Positions 54,900 through 64,000 of a DNA stretch of 64,000 bases are shown here, piece by piece. A program made the translations under genes and the position numbers. The notes under the pieces are model-generated. The model searched no databases. It had not been told where the DNA came from and worked only from the letters and a program-made list of their open reading frames with translations. This DNA comes from Prorocentrum cordatum (Eukaryota; Sar; Dinophyceae; Prorocentrales; Prorocentraceae): positions 62,001-126,000 of the forward strand of contig CAUYUJ010005036.1 in assembly GCA_963575745.1 (NCBI GenBank), given 5' to 3'. How positions within the stretch are numbered: the first letter of the stretch is position 1; the number at the start of each line of letters is the position of its first letter.

Positions 54900-55090
54900 G
54901 AGGAGGATCAGTGTAAACCCAGGAGTCATCCACGATGTTGGAATTAACCCTCCCTCCAAGCTCCCTCTTCACAGGCCCCTACAGCGGTTCATTTGCATTG
55001 AGGTAATTGCCTCGTTGGAAGACAACCTTTGAAAATCCGGAAGCATGCCAAAACATTGTTCTCGGGATTTCAACGCCACGTGTCAACCTG
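54900..55090 (+). repeat. Dispersed repeat, copy 2
   Basis: Diverged partner of 48440-48640, also directly after a GGA-type stretch; shares CACGATGTTG, CCCTCTTCAC, TTGGAAGACAACC and GCCAAAACAT. Confidence 0.75.
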
Positions 55091-55254
55091 ACTGCTGCGT
55101 CTTGACGATCCGGAATCGTGCCAGAAAGCCATTTTTGGGACGTCGACAGCGCGAATCAACATAACTGTTGCGCCCACATAATCCTGAATCCTTACAAAAC
55201 ACTATTTCTGCTACGTTGATGATGGGAAACCGAGAAACCCTGGCAATTTTTGAA

Positions 55255-55490
55255 ACCGAATGTGCGCGGCGCTAAGGTGAGAACCACATTTTGAAAACGA
55301 CCCGCCCTCAATCCGTGAAACTATTTTGAAATCGAATGTGCGCGGCGCTAAGGTGAGAACCATATTTTGAAAACGACCCGCCCTCAATCCGTGAAGCTCT
55401 TGCAACTTGTTAAAACGAAGGTGCGCGGTGCTAAGGCGAGAGCCACATTTTGAAAACGATCCGCCCTCCATCTGTGAAGCTGTTGACACT
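55255..55490. repeat. 76-83-bp repeat, three copies
   Basis: Units share GTGCGCGGCGCTAAGG, ATTTTGAAAACGA and CGCCCTCAATCCGTGAAG, with starts at 55264, 55340 and 55423. Confidence 0.9.
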
Positions 55491-55639
55491 TTTAAGCTTC
55501 AGAGCCATGAGTGGTGAGGATGTCTCAGGCGAAACGCCAGGCCCGCCCTAAAATTGGCCTCAGGGTGCGACAGGGACAAACTAATTATGAGGAGAAGGAA
55601 TGGAGGAGGAGGAGGAGGACGAGGAGGGGTCCCACCCGA

Positions 55640-57160
55640 CTAATCCCACCACGGGAGACTACCACCTGGCTGGACCGCACACGCCGACGTAACGAGAAGC
55701 CTCGCCGATTACCACTACAAGGACACCCGCACCACTCAATGGAAGTTCCCAGGCGACTCCAGTTACGAACCATGCTGTGCTCGGGCACTCACCGACAAGA
55801 ACATCGAGGCTTCCAGCATCAACAGGGACGGCTGCTTCTACCACAGCCTGAGGCCGATATACCCCCCATCCTTCACCGACTACCCTCCAATGCCAGAGCA
55901 CCCAGCCATACGCGAGCAAGTTGACAAAGCCATGACACTCACTAGCCACGACTTGCTCGCAAAGATGCGGGCAGACAATCTACGGGAACCAGACGTCCAC
56001 GAATGGGTCGACCGAGTAGATTTATGGTACAGCGAGCAGGCACCAGGCCACTTCTTCTCCCACTTCCAATCATCTTCGGCGACAACTTGCTCGTTGCCAC
56101 ACCGATACGTGAGCTAGGCTCCCACCCTCCACGCGCATCCCACATCCCCCATCGCATCAAGCAGATACGGAACCCCAAACCCATACTTGCACCATGCGAC
56201 GACCACAGCGTCTTCGAGCGCGAGATTCACATCGGGATCCCCCCGAAGGGGGCACCGACCTCACAAGGAGAAACGACACATAAAGAGCAACCGACACCGA
56301 CGTTCACAACCGACATTGAAGCACAAATGACTCGCACGAACATACCTAATAGCAACGGCAATACAATGACAAACACAATGCCAAGTACCGCACCTTCGCC
56401 CGTGACACCCACCCCAGCTCACCAAATCTCTCCTCAAAACACGTCCAACCCAGACACCAAGCCACCAAGAGTCAAAGCTCACCCCCCTTGCCGACCATCA
56501 AAGAAGATACCACAGCACACACAAAAAACAAGACTTGCCACGACGGTGCGAACGCCGAGCTGGGAGCACCCGCGACAGGAGAACAACGCATGCACACTTC
56601 TGCATCCAGCACCTGCGACCCTACGCCAAGCACTTCCACGCCCAGCGCGAACGACAACCAACCACCCATGATGCAAGTGGAGCCCCAGAAGCCCACTGGA
56701 TGGTTCCCAGTTGCGACGATCGCCCAGAAAAAGGTAAACCCCGACACACTCACCTTCCTTATGGAGCCACCGTACGCTATCCTTACCACACCAAGCTCGA
56801 GGACTCCCTTGCCCACGAAACCATCTCTGTCAACGAGGGCGACAAGGTCACAATACTCAACATGTCCTTCAACAACAACAGCGAGCTCTGGGCACGCGGG
56901 ATCACCACTCAATCCACCAGCATGCGAAGCAGCAAACAGGCCCTGATCGCAGACATCATCACCGAAAACCGACCCCACTACCACGACATCCTGGACAAGC
57001 TCGACACCCTCGTCACAATGGCAGGGAAACCACAGGTCAGGTAAAAACACGGTCGCGGAAATTCAGAAGGAGATCGCCTCGGTCAACGACTTTGCCCACC
57101 AGTTCCTTTTGACAAGCTCAACGACTACGTCATCCAACTACGCCCCTAACCACTGGCGAT
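55640..57160 (+). pseudogene. Broken coding region, OTU-protease-like and SH3-like segments (tentative)
   Basis: Plus-strand coding signal moves through three frames. Segment 1 (about 55690-56117) reads a protein with Asn-Arg-Asp-Gly-Cys-Phe-Tyr-His-Ser-Leu near 55821, resembling the Asp-Gly-x-Cys catalytic motif of OTU-type cysteine proteases but one residue short, then helices with Trp-Val-Asp-Arg. Segment 2 (about 56070-56260) continues with Phe-Gly-Asp-Asn-Leu-Leu. A Thr/Pro/Gln-rich low-complexity stretch follows. Segment 3 (about 56760-57044) has Val-Asn-Glu-Gly-Asp-Lys-Val-Thr-Ile-Leu and Leu-Trp-Ala-Arg-Gly, an SH3-like pattern. A further frame carries on to about 57160. A decayed host gene or retroelement polyprotein is likely; both domain names are unproven. 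Confidence 0.35.
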
Positions 57161-59140
57161 AGCCATCCTCGACACTGTGCGAAGCCGCACAAGGTGCCAA
57201 CGCGCCCGACGCCGACCACAGGTACTACGACCCACTCCATCACTAGCCACCGAAGGCTTCATGCCTCCGAACCCGAACACTCCATCTACTCCAGCTCCCG
57301 CGGATGAACTCAACGGCATCCACCTCCGCGCCTACTCCAGCTCCCGCGGATGAACTCATCGGCATACACCTCCGCGGCATCCACCTCCGCGGCTACTACA
57401 ACCACCTCTGAGGCCAGCCTGAGCGCCTGCAGCAGCCTCGCCGACGCCTGCGCCCTCAACTGGGCCGCCCTCGCGGCGCAGCGTTGCGCCCACGGCGGGG
57501 GGGGGCCTCGCGTGGGCCTCGAGGGAAGGGAGGGGTGTGGACTGCAGCAGCTGGGAGGGGGGAGAGAGACCTCCTCACTGCTCCGTTCCCACCCACCCAC
57601 CTGCGTCGAAGGTCCATTTCCTTTCATCATTTCCATTTGTGCCCATCCATGGTCTTCTCTGTACCTGTGCACTCGACTGTGTCGCCCTTAGCCGGCAATT
57701 TAGCATTGCCAGTCAACCGCGCTCTCACCAGGCCGCCTATTGCTACGATCCCGCACAATACGCTCTAGGCCATTCCACTCCTCCACATATTCTCCACCTC
57801 ACCTTTCAGGCCGGGCGAGGCGCAGCTATCCCCACTTCAAAAGAGCATGGTAACTGCGCCACCTCCAAAAGAGCATGGTAACTGCACCCCTCTGCCTCAC
57901 CCCAAAAGAGCAGGCTACTGCAGCCACCTCCGCGCCATGCCCTTTTCTCTGTTTGCAGCACCGCCTGTTGCATCCCGCTCTGCTACGCACCCACCTTCAT
58001 CCTCTGTCGTGCTACACCTCACCTTTCAGGCCGAGCGAAGGCGCGGTTACTGTTTGCAATACCGCCTGTCGCATCCCGTTTAGTCGCGCACCCACCTACC
58101 TACCTACCTCTGCGCCCTCCCGGCTCCACCTCCTGTATACCTTGGGGGCCTCCTATACCACGTTCCTCCTTCCTTGTAAACAGGCGGTAAACCACCTGCA
58201 AGGCCTAGAGGGGAACGCTCACCTTCTCTTGCCCCTCCCTCCCCCTTTTGTTTGCTTTCCTCCCTGCCCTCTCCCTTCTTCCTTGCCTCTGAGTGTTCGC
58301 CTTCTGGAGTTACAGGTGAAGCCCTTACCACCTTGGCTACTGTTCAGGCGCTCACCTCGCTGCTCCCAACTAGGTCGTTATGTGACCTCGTCGCATCCAC
58401 CTTGTCTCTCACCTTTTCCATGATGCGCCCCCACCTCCCCGCAGAGTTTAGCCGTGGGGAGGTGGCAGGATAGGCTCGCACGGCTACAGACAACGTCTCT
58501 TACAGCCGTTCGCAGCTGCAGGAGGAGGAGGGGGAGGAAGGGGAGGGGGAGGGGGGGGAGGAGGAAGAGAAGAAGAGGCACGCGAGGCGCCGTCCCGAGA
58601 GAGGCCTCGCGCCAGCGCCCGACCCATCCTTTGCTGGCAGGCGTGATCTTGGCCCGAAGCGCTCTCGAGTTTTCAGCCGCCTGGTGGCCTGTGGGACTCT
58701 CTGGGCCTCGGGATGTGGTGCTCTGGAAGCCGTCCCGGCCTACCGGGGGATCCCGGGGACACTGTAGGCCAGGGGCACCGTCAGCAACACCTGAACCCAG
58801 GGACCATGTCCACAACTACCACACGCAGGCGCGTCCACACTGCACATGTCCACAACTATCACGCACGTCGTCTGCAAGCACATGCCCACGACTGCGGCTC
58901 TGATTGCCCCCACGAGAACCCCAGATTTCCGACGATATGAATGGTTAAGTCGGGGCGTTTGCCCTCGATGTCGGCCTCCGCAGCCCGTCAGCGGGCCCTG
59001 GAACAATCAAAAATGGCTCCAGGGAGAAAAAACTACACTCAGGGAGCGGGTCTGGACATCTGGGCCCTGGGGCCGCGGACGGGACAAATCATACCGGTGG
59101 ACGTCTGGACACATGCCTGCGATGCAGGGATTCCCCTCCC
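57160..59140. other. No gene supported; small direct repeats
   Basis: Direct repeats: CTACTCCAGCTCCCGCGGATG (57283 and 57335 areas), CAAAAGAGCATGGTAACTGC (57837 and 57866), CACCTCACCTTTCAGGCCG (57796 and 58015 areas), (CCTA)n near 58095, CATGTCCACAACTA (58806 and 58847). C/T-rich overall. No frame has convincing composition. Confidence 0.6.
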
Positions 59141-59149
59141 CCCAAAACC

Positions 59150-60510
59150 CCCCCCCTCCCGAACCCCCCCCCCAAAGGGAGGGGGGGGTTTCAACCCCCC
59201 CCCTGGCGCCGGCGCCCGGCGGCCGCCAGCAGCGCCGACAGCGGGGACGCAGCACGATGACCAGAGGCAGCCCAAGGGGGGGAGGGGGGGGGTCAACCCC
59301 CCCTCCCTTTGGCGCCGAAGGGGGGGGGTTCAACCCCCCCCCCCTGGCGCCGGCGCCGGCGCTGGCGGCGGCCAGCAGCGCCGGCGCTGGCGCCGGCGAC
59401 GGCGGGGACACAGCGACATAACCACCACTACCACCACCACCAACCACCAACCACCACCACCACCACCAACCCCACCACCACAACCACCACAGCCACCATC
59501 ACCACCACAACTAGCACCACCACCACTCACCATCACCACCACCACCACAAAAACCCACCACCACTACCACCACCTCCACCAACACAATCTACCACGCCAC
59601 CACCACGACCGCCACAACCACCACCACTACCAGCAGCACAACCCACCACCACCACCACAAATCACCACACCACCACCACCACCGCCACCACCACCACCAG
59701 CACCACCTCCACAAACCACCGCCGCGACCACAAACCACCACCACAACCACAAACCACCACCACACCACCACCAAACCACCACCACCACCACCACAACCCA
59801 CCCACCACCACCACCACCACCACCACCCCACCACCCCACACACCACACCACCACCACCGCCACCACAAACACCACACACCACCACCACCACCACCACCAC
59901 CACCACCCCCAACCACCACCACCACCCACCACCACCACCACCACCACCACACCACCACCACCCACCACCACAACCACCACCAGCACAACAAATCACCACA
60001 CCACAGCACCACCACAAACCATCACCACCGCCGCCACCGCCCACCGCCACCACCACCACACCACCACCACTACCACCACACCCACCACCACAACCACCAC
60101 AACCCACCACCACACCACCACCACCACACACCACCACCCACCACTCCACCACCACCACCACCACAACACACCACCCACCACCACCACCCCACCACCACCG
60201 CCACCACCACCACCACAACCCACCACCACCACCCACCACCACCGTCGTCTCGTCGACGCTCCCCGCCGCCGCCGCCCGCCGCCGCAGGCGGCGGCGCCGG
60301 CCCAGAAAAGGAAATCGTCGTCCCCGCCGCCGCCACCGCCAGCCGATGAGAGGGAGAGAGGAGAGGTAGGGGTGGGGGGGTTCGAACCCCCCCACCTCCG
60401 TCACGGGAAGGGGGGGGGGGGGGGGGTTCGAACCCCCCTCCCCCCTCCCCCTCCCCCTCCAACCAGCGGGTGGGGGAGGGGGGGTTCAGTTCCAACCCCC
60501 CCCCCTCCAA
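59150..60510. repeat. (CCA)n tract bordered by G-run/C-run hairpins
   Basis: 59420-60245 is CCACCA/CAC repeat. On both sides lie hairpins of seven or more G, a short loop (TTCAA, TCAA or TTCGAA), then seven or more C: near 59181, 59287, 59323, 60375, 60415 and 60478. CCCCTGGCGCCGGCGCC follows two of them. Confidence 0.9.
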
Positions 60511-60584
60511 GCGACTACAGAACGCGCTCTTTCTAACATTGTAGTCCCGAGCTGTAACCACATGCATGTGTGTGTGTCCAGGCC

Positions 60585-61350
60585 ATACAGGGGGTACCTA
60601 ACATGGTGGTCCCGAGCTGGAGCCACGTGTTTTCACGTGTCCAGGCCACCCAGGTGGGTATCTAACATGGTGGTCCCGAATTGGTACCACGTGTTTTCAC
60701 GTGCCCAGGCCACACAGGGGTGTATCTAACATGGTGTTCCCGAGCTGGTTGTCCCGAGCTGGAAACATGTGTTTTTACATATCCAGGCCAACCACGGGGA
60801 TATCTAACGTGGTTGCCCCGAGCTGGAACCCAGGGGGGTATCTAACTGGTTGCCCCGAGCTGGAACCACGTGTTTTTATGTGTCCAAGGCACCGAAGGAG
60901 ATATCTAACTTGGTTGTCCCGAGCTTGAACCACGTGTTTTCACGTGTCCAGGCCACCCAGGGGGGTATCTAACATGACTGTCCCGAGCAAGGACCACGTG
61001 ACCACGTGTTTTAACGTGTCCAGGATACTCAGGGGTGTATCAAACATGGTTGTCCCGAGCTGGCACCACGTGTTTTACGTGTCGAGGCCACACAAAAGGG
61101 ATCTCTAACATGGCTGTCCCGAACAAGGACCACGTGTTTTAACGTGTTCAAGCCCTCTGGGGGTGTATCTAACATGGTTGCCCAGAGTTGGTCCCACGTG
61201 CTATCACGTGTCCAGGCCACCCAGGGGGGTATCTAACATGATTGTCCCGAATTGAAACCACGTGGTTTTACGTGTCCAGGCCGCCCAAGGGGGTATTTGA
61301 CATGGCGGAACCAAGTGCTTTAACGTGTCCAGGCCACCTAGGAAGTATCC
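60585..61350. repeat. ~64-bp array, ~13 copies, each with CACGTG
   Basis: Units contain TATCTAACATGG, GTCCCGAGCTGG, CCACGTGTTTTCACGTG and TCCAGGCCA. Most steps are 63-65 bp. The CACGTGTTTTCACGTG part is an inverted repeat of two palindromic hexamers. Confidence 0.9.
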
Positions 61351-61439
61351 AAAATGGGCATCCTGTTCTGCATTGGGATCTGTGCTCGGGGAACGCTTTT
61401 CGCTTCCCCCCGCCCCCCAGGTGGCCCCAAGAGGCTCGA

Positions 61440-61725
61440 GAAGCGTGAAAACATATCGGATCCTAACGCCCCAGGGCGTGATAACACATGGGTTCCTAAC
61501 GCCCCAGGGCGGGGGAAGCGCGAACACACATGCGTTCTAACGCCCCGGGGCGGGACAAACGTGAAAACACATGGGTTTCGAATGCCCCAGGGCGGGAGAT
61601 ATGTAAAATCACATGGGTTCCTAACGCCCCAGGGCGGGGCAAGCCTGAAAACATATGGTTCCTAACGCCCCAGGGCGGGGGAAGCGTGAAAACACATGGG
61701 TTCCACAACGCTCTGGGGCAGCTTC
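61440..61725. repeat. 42-bp array, ~7 copies
   Basis: Units on TAACGCCCCAGGGCGGG and GTGAAAACACATGGGTTCC, step about 42 bp (14 codons). The plus frame reads an Asn-Ala-Pro-Gly-Arg peptide repeat. It follows directly on the 64-bp array. Confidence 0.9.
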
Positions 61726-62335
61726 TATGTGCTCAGGCAGCTCGAGCTCAAGATCCAGATCAGTTCGGTCAGGACTCGGATGCAAAGGAGGACTCGAGCC
61801 ACGACACTATAGAGCACAATCGCGGCATGGCACATCGCAGTTCAGCACGGCGCAGCACAGTAGCCCTCGGCACGGTACATGAAGATCGATACACTCAACA
61901 TTGCAACCTTGTGCGTTCCCTGGCACGTTTCGTGGCGCGTCCCGTGGCGAGTCCCCCTGGCACGTCGCGCGGCACGTCCCCTGGCACGTCCCGTGGCACG
62001 TCCATTGGCACGTTCCGTAGCGCGTCCCCTTGGCACGTCCCGCGGTGCGTCCCCATGGCACGATCCCTGGCACGTCGCCTGGCGCGTCCAATGGGACGTT
62101 CCGCGGCGCGTCCTCATTGCATGCCCCCCTGTCAATTAGCTCTGGTGCGGCTACTATGTGCTCAGGCGGCTCGAGCTTAAGATCCAGATCGGCTCGGTCA
62201 GGACTCGGATGCAAAGGAGGGCTCGATCCACAACACTATAAAGCACAATGGCGGCATGGCACATCGCAAGTCAGCACGGCGCAGCACAACACAGCCCTCG
62301 GCACGGTACATCAATATCGATACACTCAGCATTGC
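61715..62335 (+). repeat. ~190-bp direct repeat pair around GGCACGTCCC minisatellite
   Basis: 61715-61905 and 62145-62335 are close copies (CTATGTGCTCAGGC, GGTCAGGACTCGGATGCAAA, CCCTCGGCACGGTACAT). Between them lies an ~11-bp GGCACGTCCC minisatellite. Confidence 0.9.
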
Positions 62336-62559
62336 TTTTGCCGGTCGCCGGATCAAGTGTATTTGAAACGTTGCCATGCCTTACATTTCTATATTCCTTT
62401 CCGGGTTCGTGGGTCGATCATGTTTTTTTTGTGGGGATCGCAGCTCGGTTATGACACTCGTCCGCAAATAACCAAAAATCAGCGCCATGGGAAGGGAGGG
62501 AACGATAGGATGTCACATGAGGCGCGAGCGCACCTAGCTTGTCCGGCTCCCCCTTTATT

Positions 62560-62640
62560 TACTCCTCCTCCTCCTCCTCCACTTCCTCCTCTTCCTCCTC
62601 CTCTTCTTGCTGCTCCTCCTCCAATTCCTCCTCCATCCCT
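62560..62640. repeat. CCT/CTT tract
   Basis: Imperfect CCTCCTCCT with CTT interruptions. Confidence 0.88.
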
Positions 62641-62650
62641 CCCCTCTTCA

Positions 62651-62666
62651 GGTATGACGTCATACC
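62651..62666. promoter_or_regulatory. 16-bp palindrome containing TGACGTCA
   Basis: GGTATGACGTCATACC, a perfect palindrome containing the CRE core known from bZIP binding sites. Any function in this genome is unknown. Confidence 0.3.
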
Positions 62667-63102
62667 AAGTTCCTTATTCCAGTGCATGCTCCTCCACATC
62701 CCTGATCAGGGCAACTCGTCTGGGCCTCGCTTCTGAAAGGTATGGTTAGATTACGCGAATCCTTCAGAATTCATTACCGAGACTTTGTCACGAGGGTCCT
62801 GACATAGTTGGCTTCCCGGGGTGGTGAAGCCGAATTCGCGCGGATTGGGCCAAGGTTCCTGGGTCAGAGTATCTGGGCCCTTACTTGTTTTCTGTGCGTT
62901 GCGTTTCTAGGCAATGCCACGCCATGTTACTCTATGTGCATAGCATAGCTGTGACACTCCTCCACTCTGGAAGGTTTCTTTGCTTTACCCTGGATATCTT
63001 GTCATCCATGCTGTGTTGAGGCCCTTGAAGGACTCAGACACTCTATAAGAATAATCATACATAACTATAAAAAATCTACGCCACTGGGAGGGTCCAGCGC
63101 CG

Positions 63103-63717
63103 ATGAAAGCTTCTGCTTATTCAAAAAAGTTTGTTTTTCGATCCTGGGCATCCCGCATGGGGCTCTCGCTGATGGGGTCGGCAGATTTTTTCGATGAAGA
63201 CACAGCAGCTGAGGGCCCCTTAAACGCGACCCGGGGGCGAGGAGCCACCCAGACTTTCGGCGACAGCCGAACGCCTTGTGCACACTATGGTACCAGTCCT
63301 TTACTCCAAAACGTTCTGACAGAGCCTGCTGAATACGACATCGTTACAGTTCCCCGGCAAGGACGGAAGCAAAAACTTGAAATGGCCCCGGACTTGGGAT
63401 CCCGGCGGAGGGGCGGAAGACGAGGAGGAGGAAACGAGAACGGACCGCGGCGCCGTGTGTGCATCAATCCCCACATGGTCAAAACGACCACTTATATAAT
63501 GAGGCCTCACACAACGAGTCCATCACGGGCGACGCACAGTGCATACTCAGTCAAAGCCCGCGCGGCGGCGTGGCTGATCAGAAACAACCCCAGAATCCTA
63601 CCACGTCGGAGGCGGGGGCGGGAAGGGGGCGAGCGCGAGGAAGGAGACGGAGCTCCACAAGCTGCTAGGGAGACGCCTGAGGGTGAAAGCGGTTGGGCGC
63701 AGACACTCGCCAACTAA
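63103..63717 (+). CDS. Hypothetical 204-residue ORF, uncertain
   Basis: ATG to stop without a break in otherwise unique-looking sequence. It is basic, with an Arg/Gly-rich middle (about residues 100-118) and an Arg/Glu/Gly-rich end. No family motif, no strong codon bias, no visible SL or leader. The surrounding 62340-64000 shows no other gene. Confidence 0.2.
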   Translation: MKASAYSKKFVFRSWASRMGLSLMGSADFFDEDTAAEGPLNATRGRGATQTFGDSRTPCAHYGTSPLLQNVLTEPAEYDIVTVPRQGRKQKLEMAPDLGSRRRGGRRGGGNENGPRRRVCINPHMVKTTTYIMRPHTTSPSRATHSAYSVKARAAAWLIRNNPRILPRRRRGREGGEREEGDGAPQAARETPEGESGWAQTLAN

Positions 63718-64000
63718 AACAAGACATTCGAACGAGGGCACACGGGCGCACAAGCGCCCAGCACCGCGCATAACCATGACGGTGACGGCGTCAGGGCAAG
63801 CCTGGCGTGTGGCCAGAGGCCAGGGTCAACCAGCAGCGGGCGCAGACAGGTCCACACGCAGTGCTCATGCACGCGGTGCGCTGTAAAGCAACCAATTCGG
63901 GGGAGAGGGGGGGGAGGGGGGGAGATCCAGCAGAGCGTCGTGCAACCTATCTCCAACCAGGCGGCCACCGCCCAGGGCCGAGTGAGACGACGTGCGCGGG

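Noticed and set aside
54321-54972. Val-Pro, Ala-Pro and Cys-Arg repeat ORFs
   Set aside because: GGTGCC hexamer array read in different frames.
60370-60440. GGTTCGAACCCC, similar to a tRNA T-arm
   Set aside because: No acceptor, D or anticodon arms fit around it; it is one of the G-run/C-run hairpins.
58941-60536. 531-residue His/Pro/Thr-rich ORF and Trp/Gly/Val ORFs on the other strand
   Set aside because: CCA repeat and G/C runs.
62651-62666. CRE-like palindrome as a promoter element
   Set aside because: Listed only as a weak site: single occurrence and no convincing gene next to it.

Overview
The window is nuclear DNA of a dinoflagellate. The decisive evidence is two copies of the 22-nt dinoflagellate spliced leader (SL): one on the minus strand at 7909-7930 and one on the plus strand at 26639-26660. 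High GC, C/G-rich third codon positions in the real coding stretches, non-LTR retrotransposons and very heavy minisatellite load agree with this. I cannot name the genus. The window holds almost no conventional genes, and most long open frames in it are translations of tandem repeats that lack stop codons.

Layout. 1-7930 is a minus-strand block: a LINE-type retrotransposon (ORF1-like region, APE-type endonuclease, reverse transcriptase, C-terminal zinc knuckle) whose 5' end carries an SL copy. It is followed downstream by a 3.3-kb minus-strand frame without a stop that leaves the window at base 1. A 100-N gap at 8001-8100, flanked by GGA and CCT tracts, separates this block from the rest. 8400-21000 is a repeat field: a 72-bp array, a GGCTGA array, an 89-bp array, and a long degenerate 10-11-bp minisatellite (GGCCGTCTTGG / GGCCTCTTGG) that changes strand several times, twice at palindromic junctions. 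21250-25700 holds inverted ~90-bp repeats, TG and GAT tracts and one uncertain ORF.

26624-27769 is the clearest gene: an intact single-exon nucleotide-sugar-transporter-like ORF preceded by a genomic SL and followed by an A-rich tract, all between 17-bp direct repeats. It is a retroposed mRNA sitting inside the minisatellite. 27770-35340 is more minisatellite, with recurring double-hairpin modules and a duplicated unit that carries two exon-like coding stretches. 35340-46800 is a series of other arrays, hairpins and a MITE-like inverted-repeat element, with small coding-like fragments. 46830-48430 is a second, decayed LINE fragment. 48440-64000 is mainly arrays (77-bp, GGTGCC, GAT, CCA, 64-bp and 42-bp families), with one broken coding region at about 55640-57160.

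How the parts relate: the LINEs supply the kind of reverse transcriptase that could have made the SL-bearing retrogene, and one LINE itself ends at an SL. This suggests that trans-spliced RNAs, including LINE RNA, are copied back into this genome. No rRNA, tRNA or CRISPR was found.
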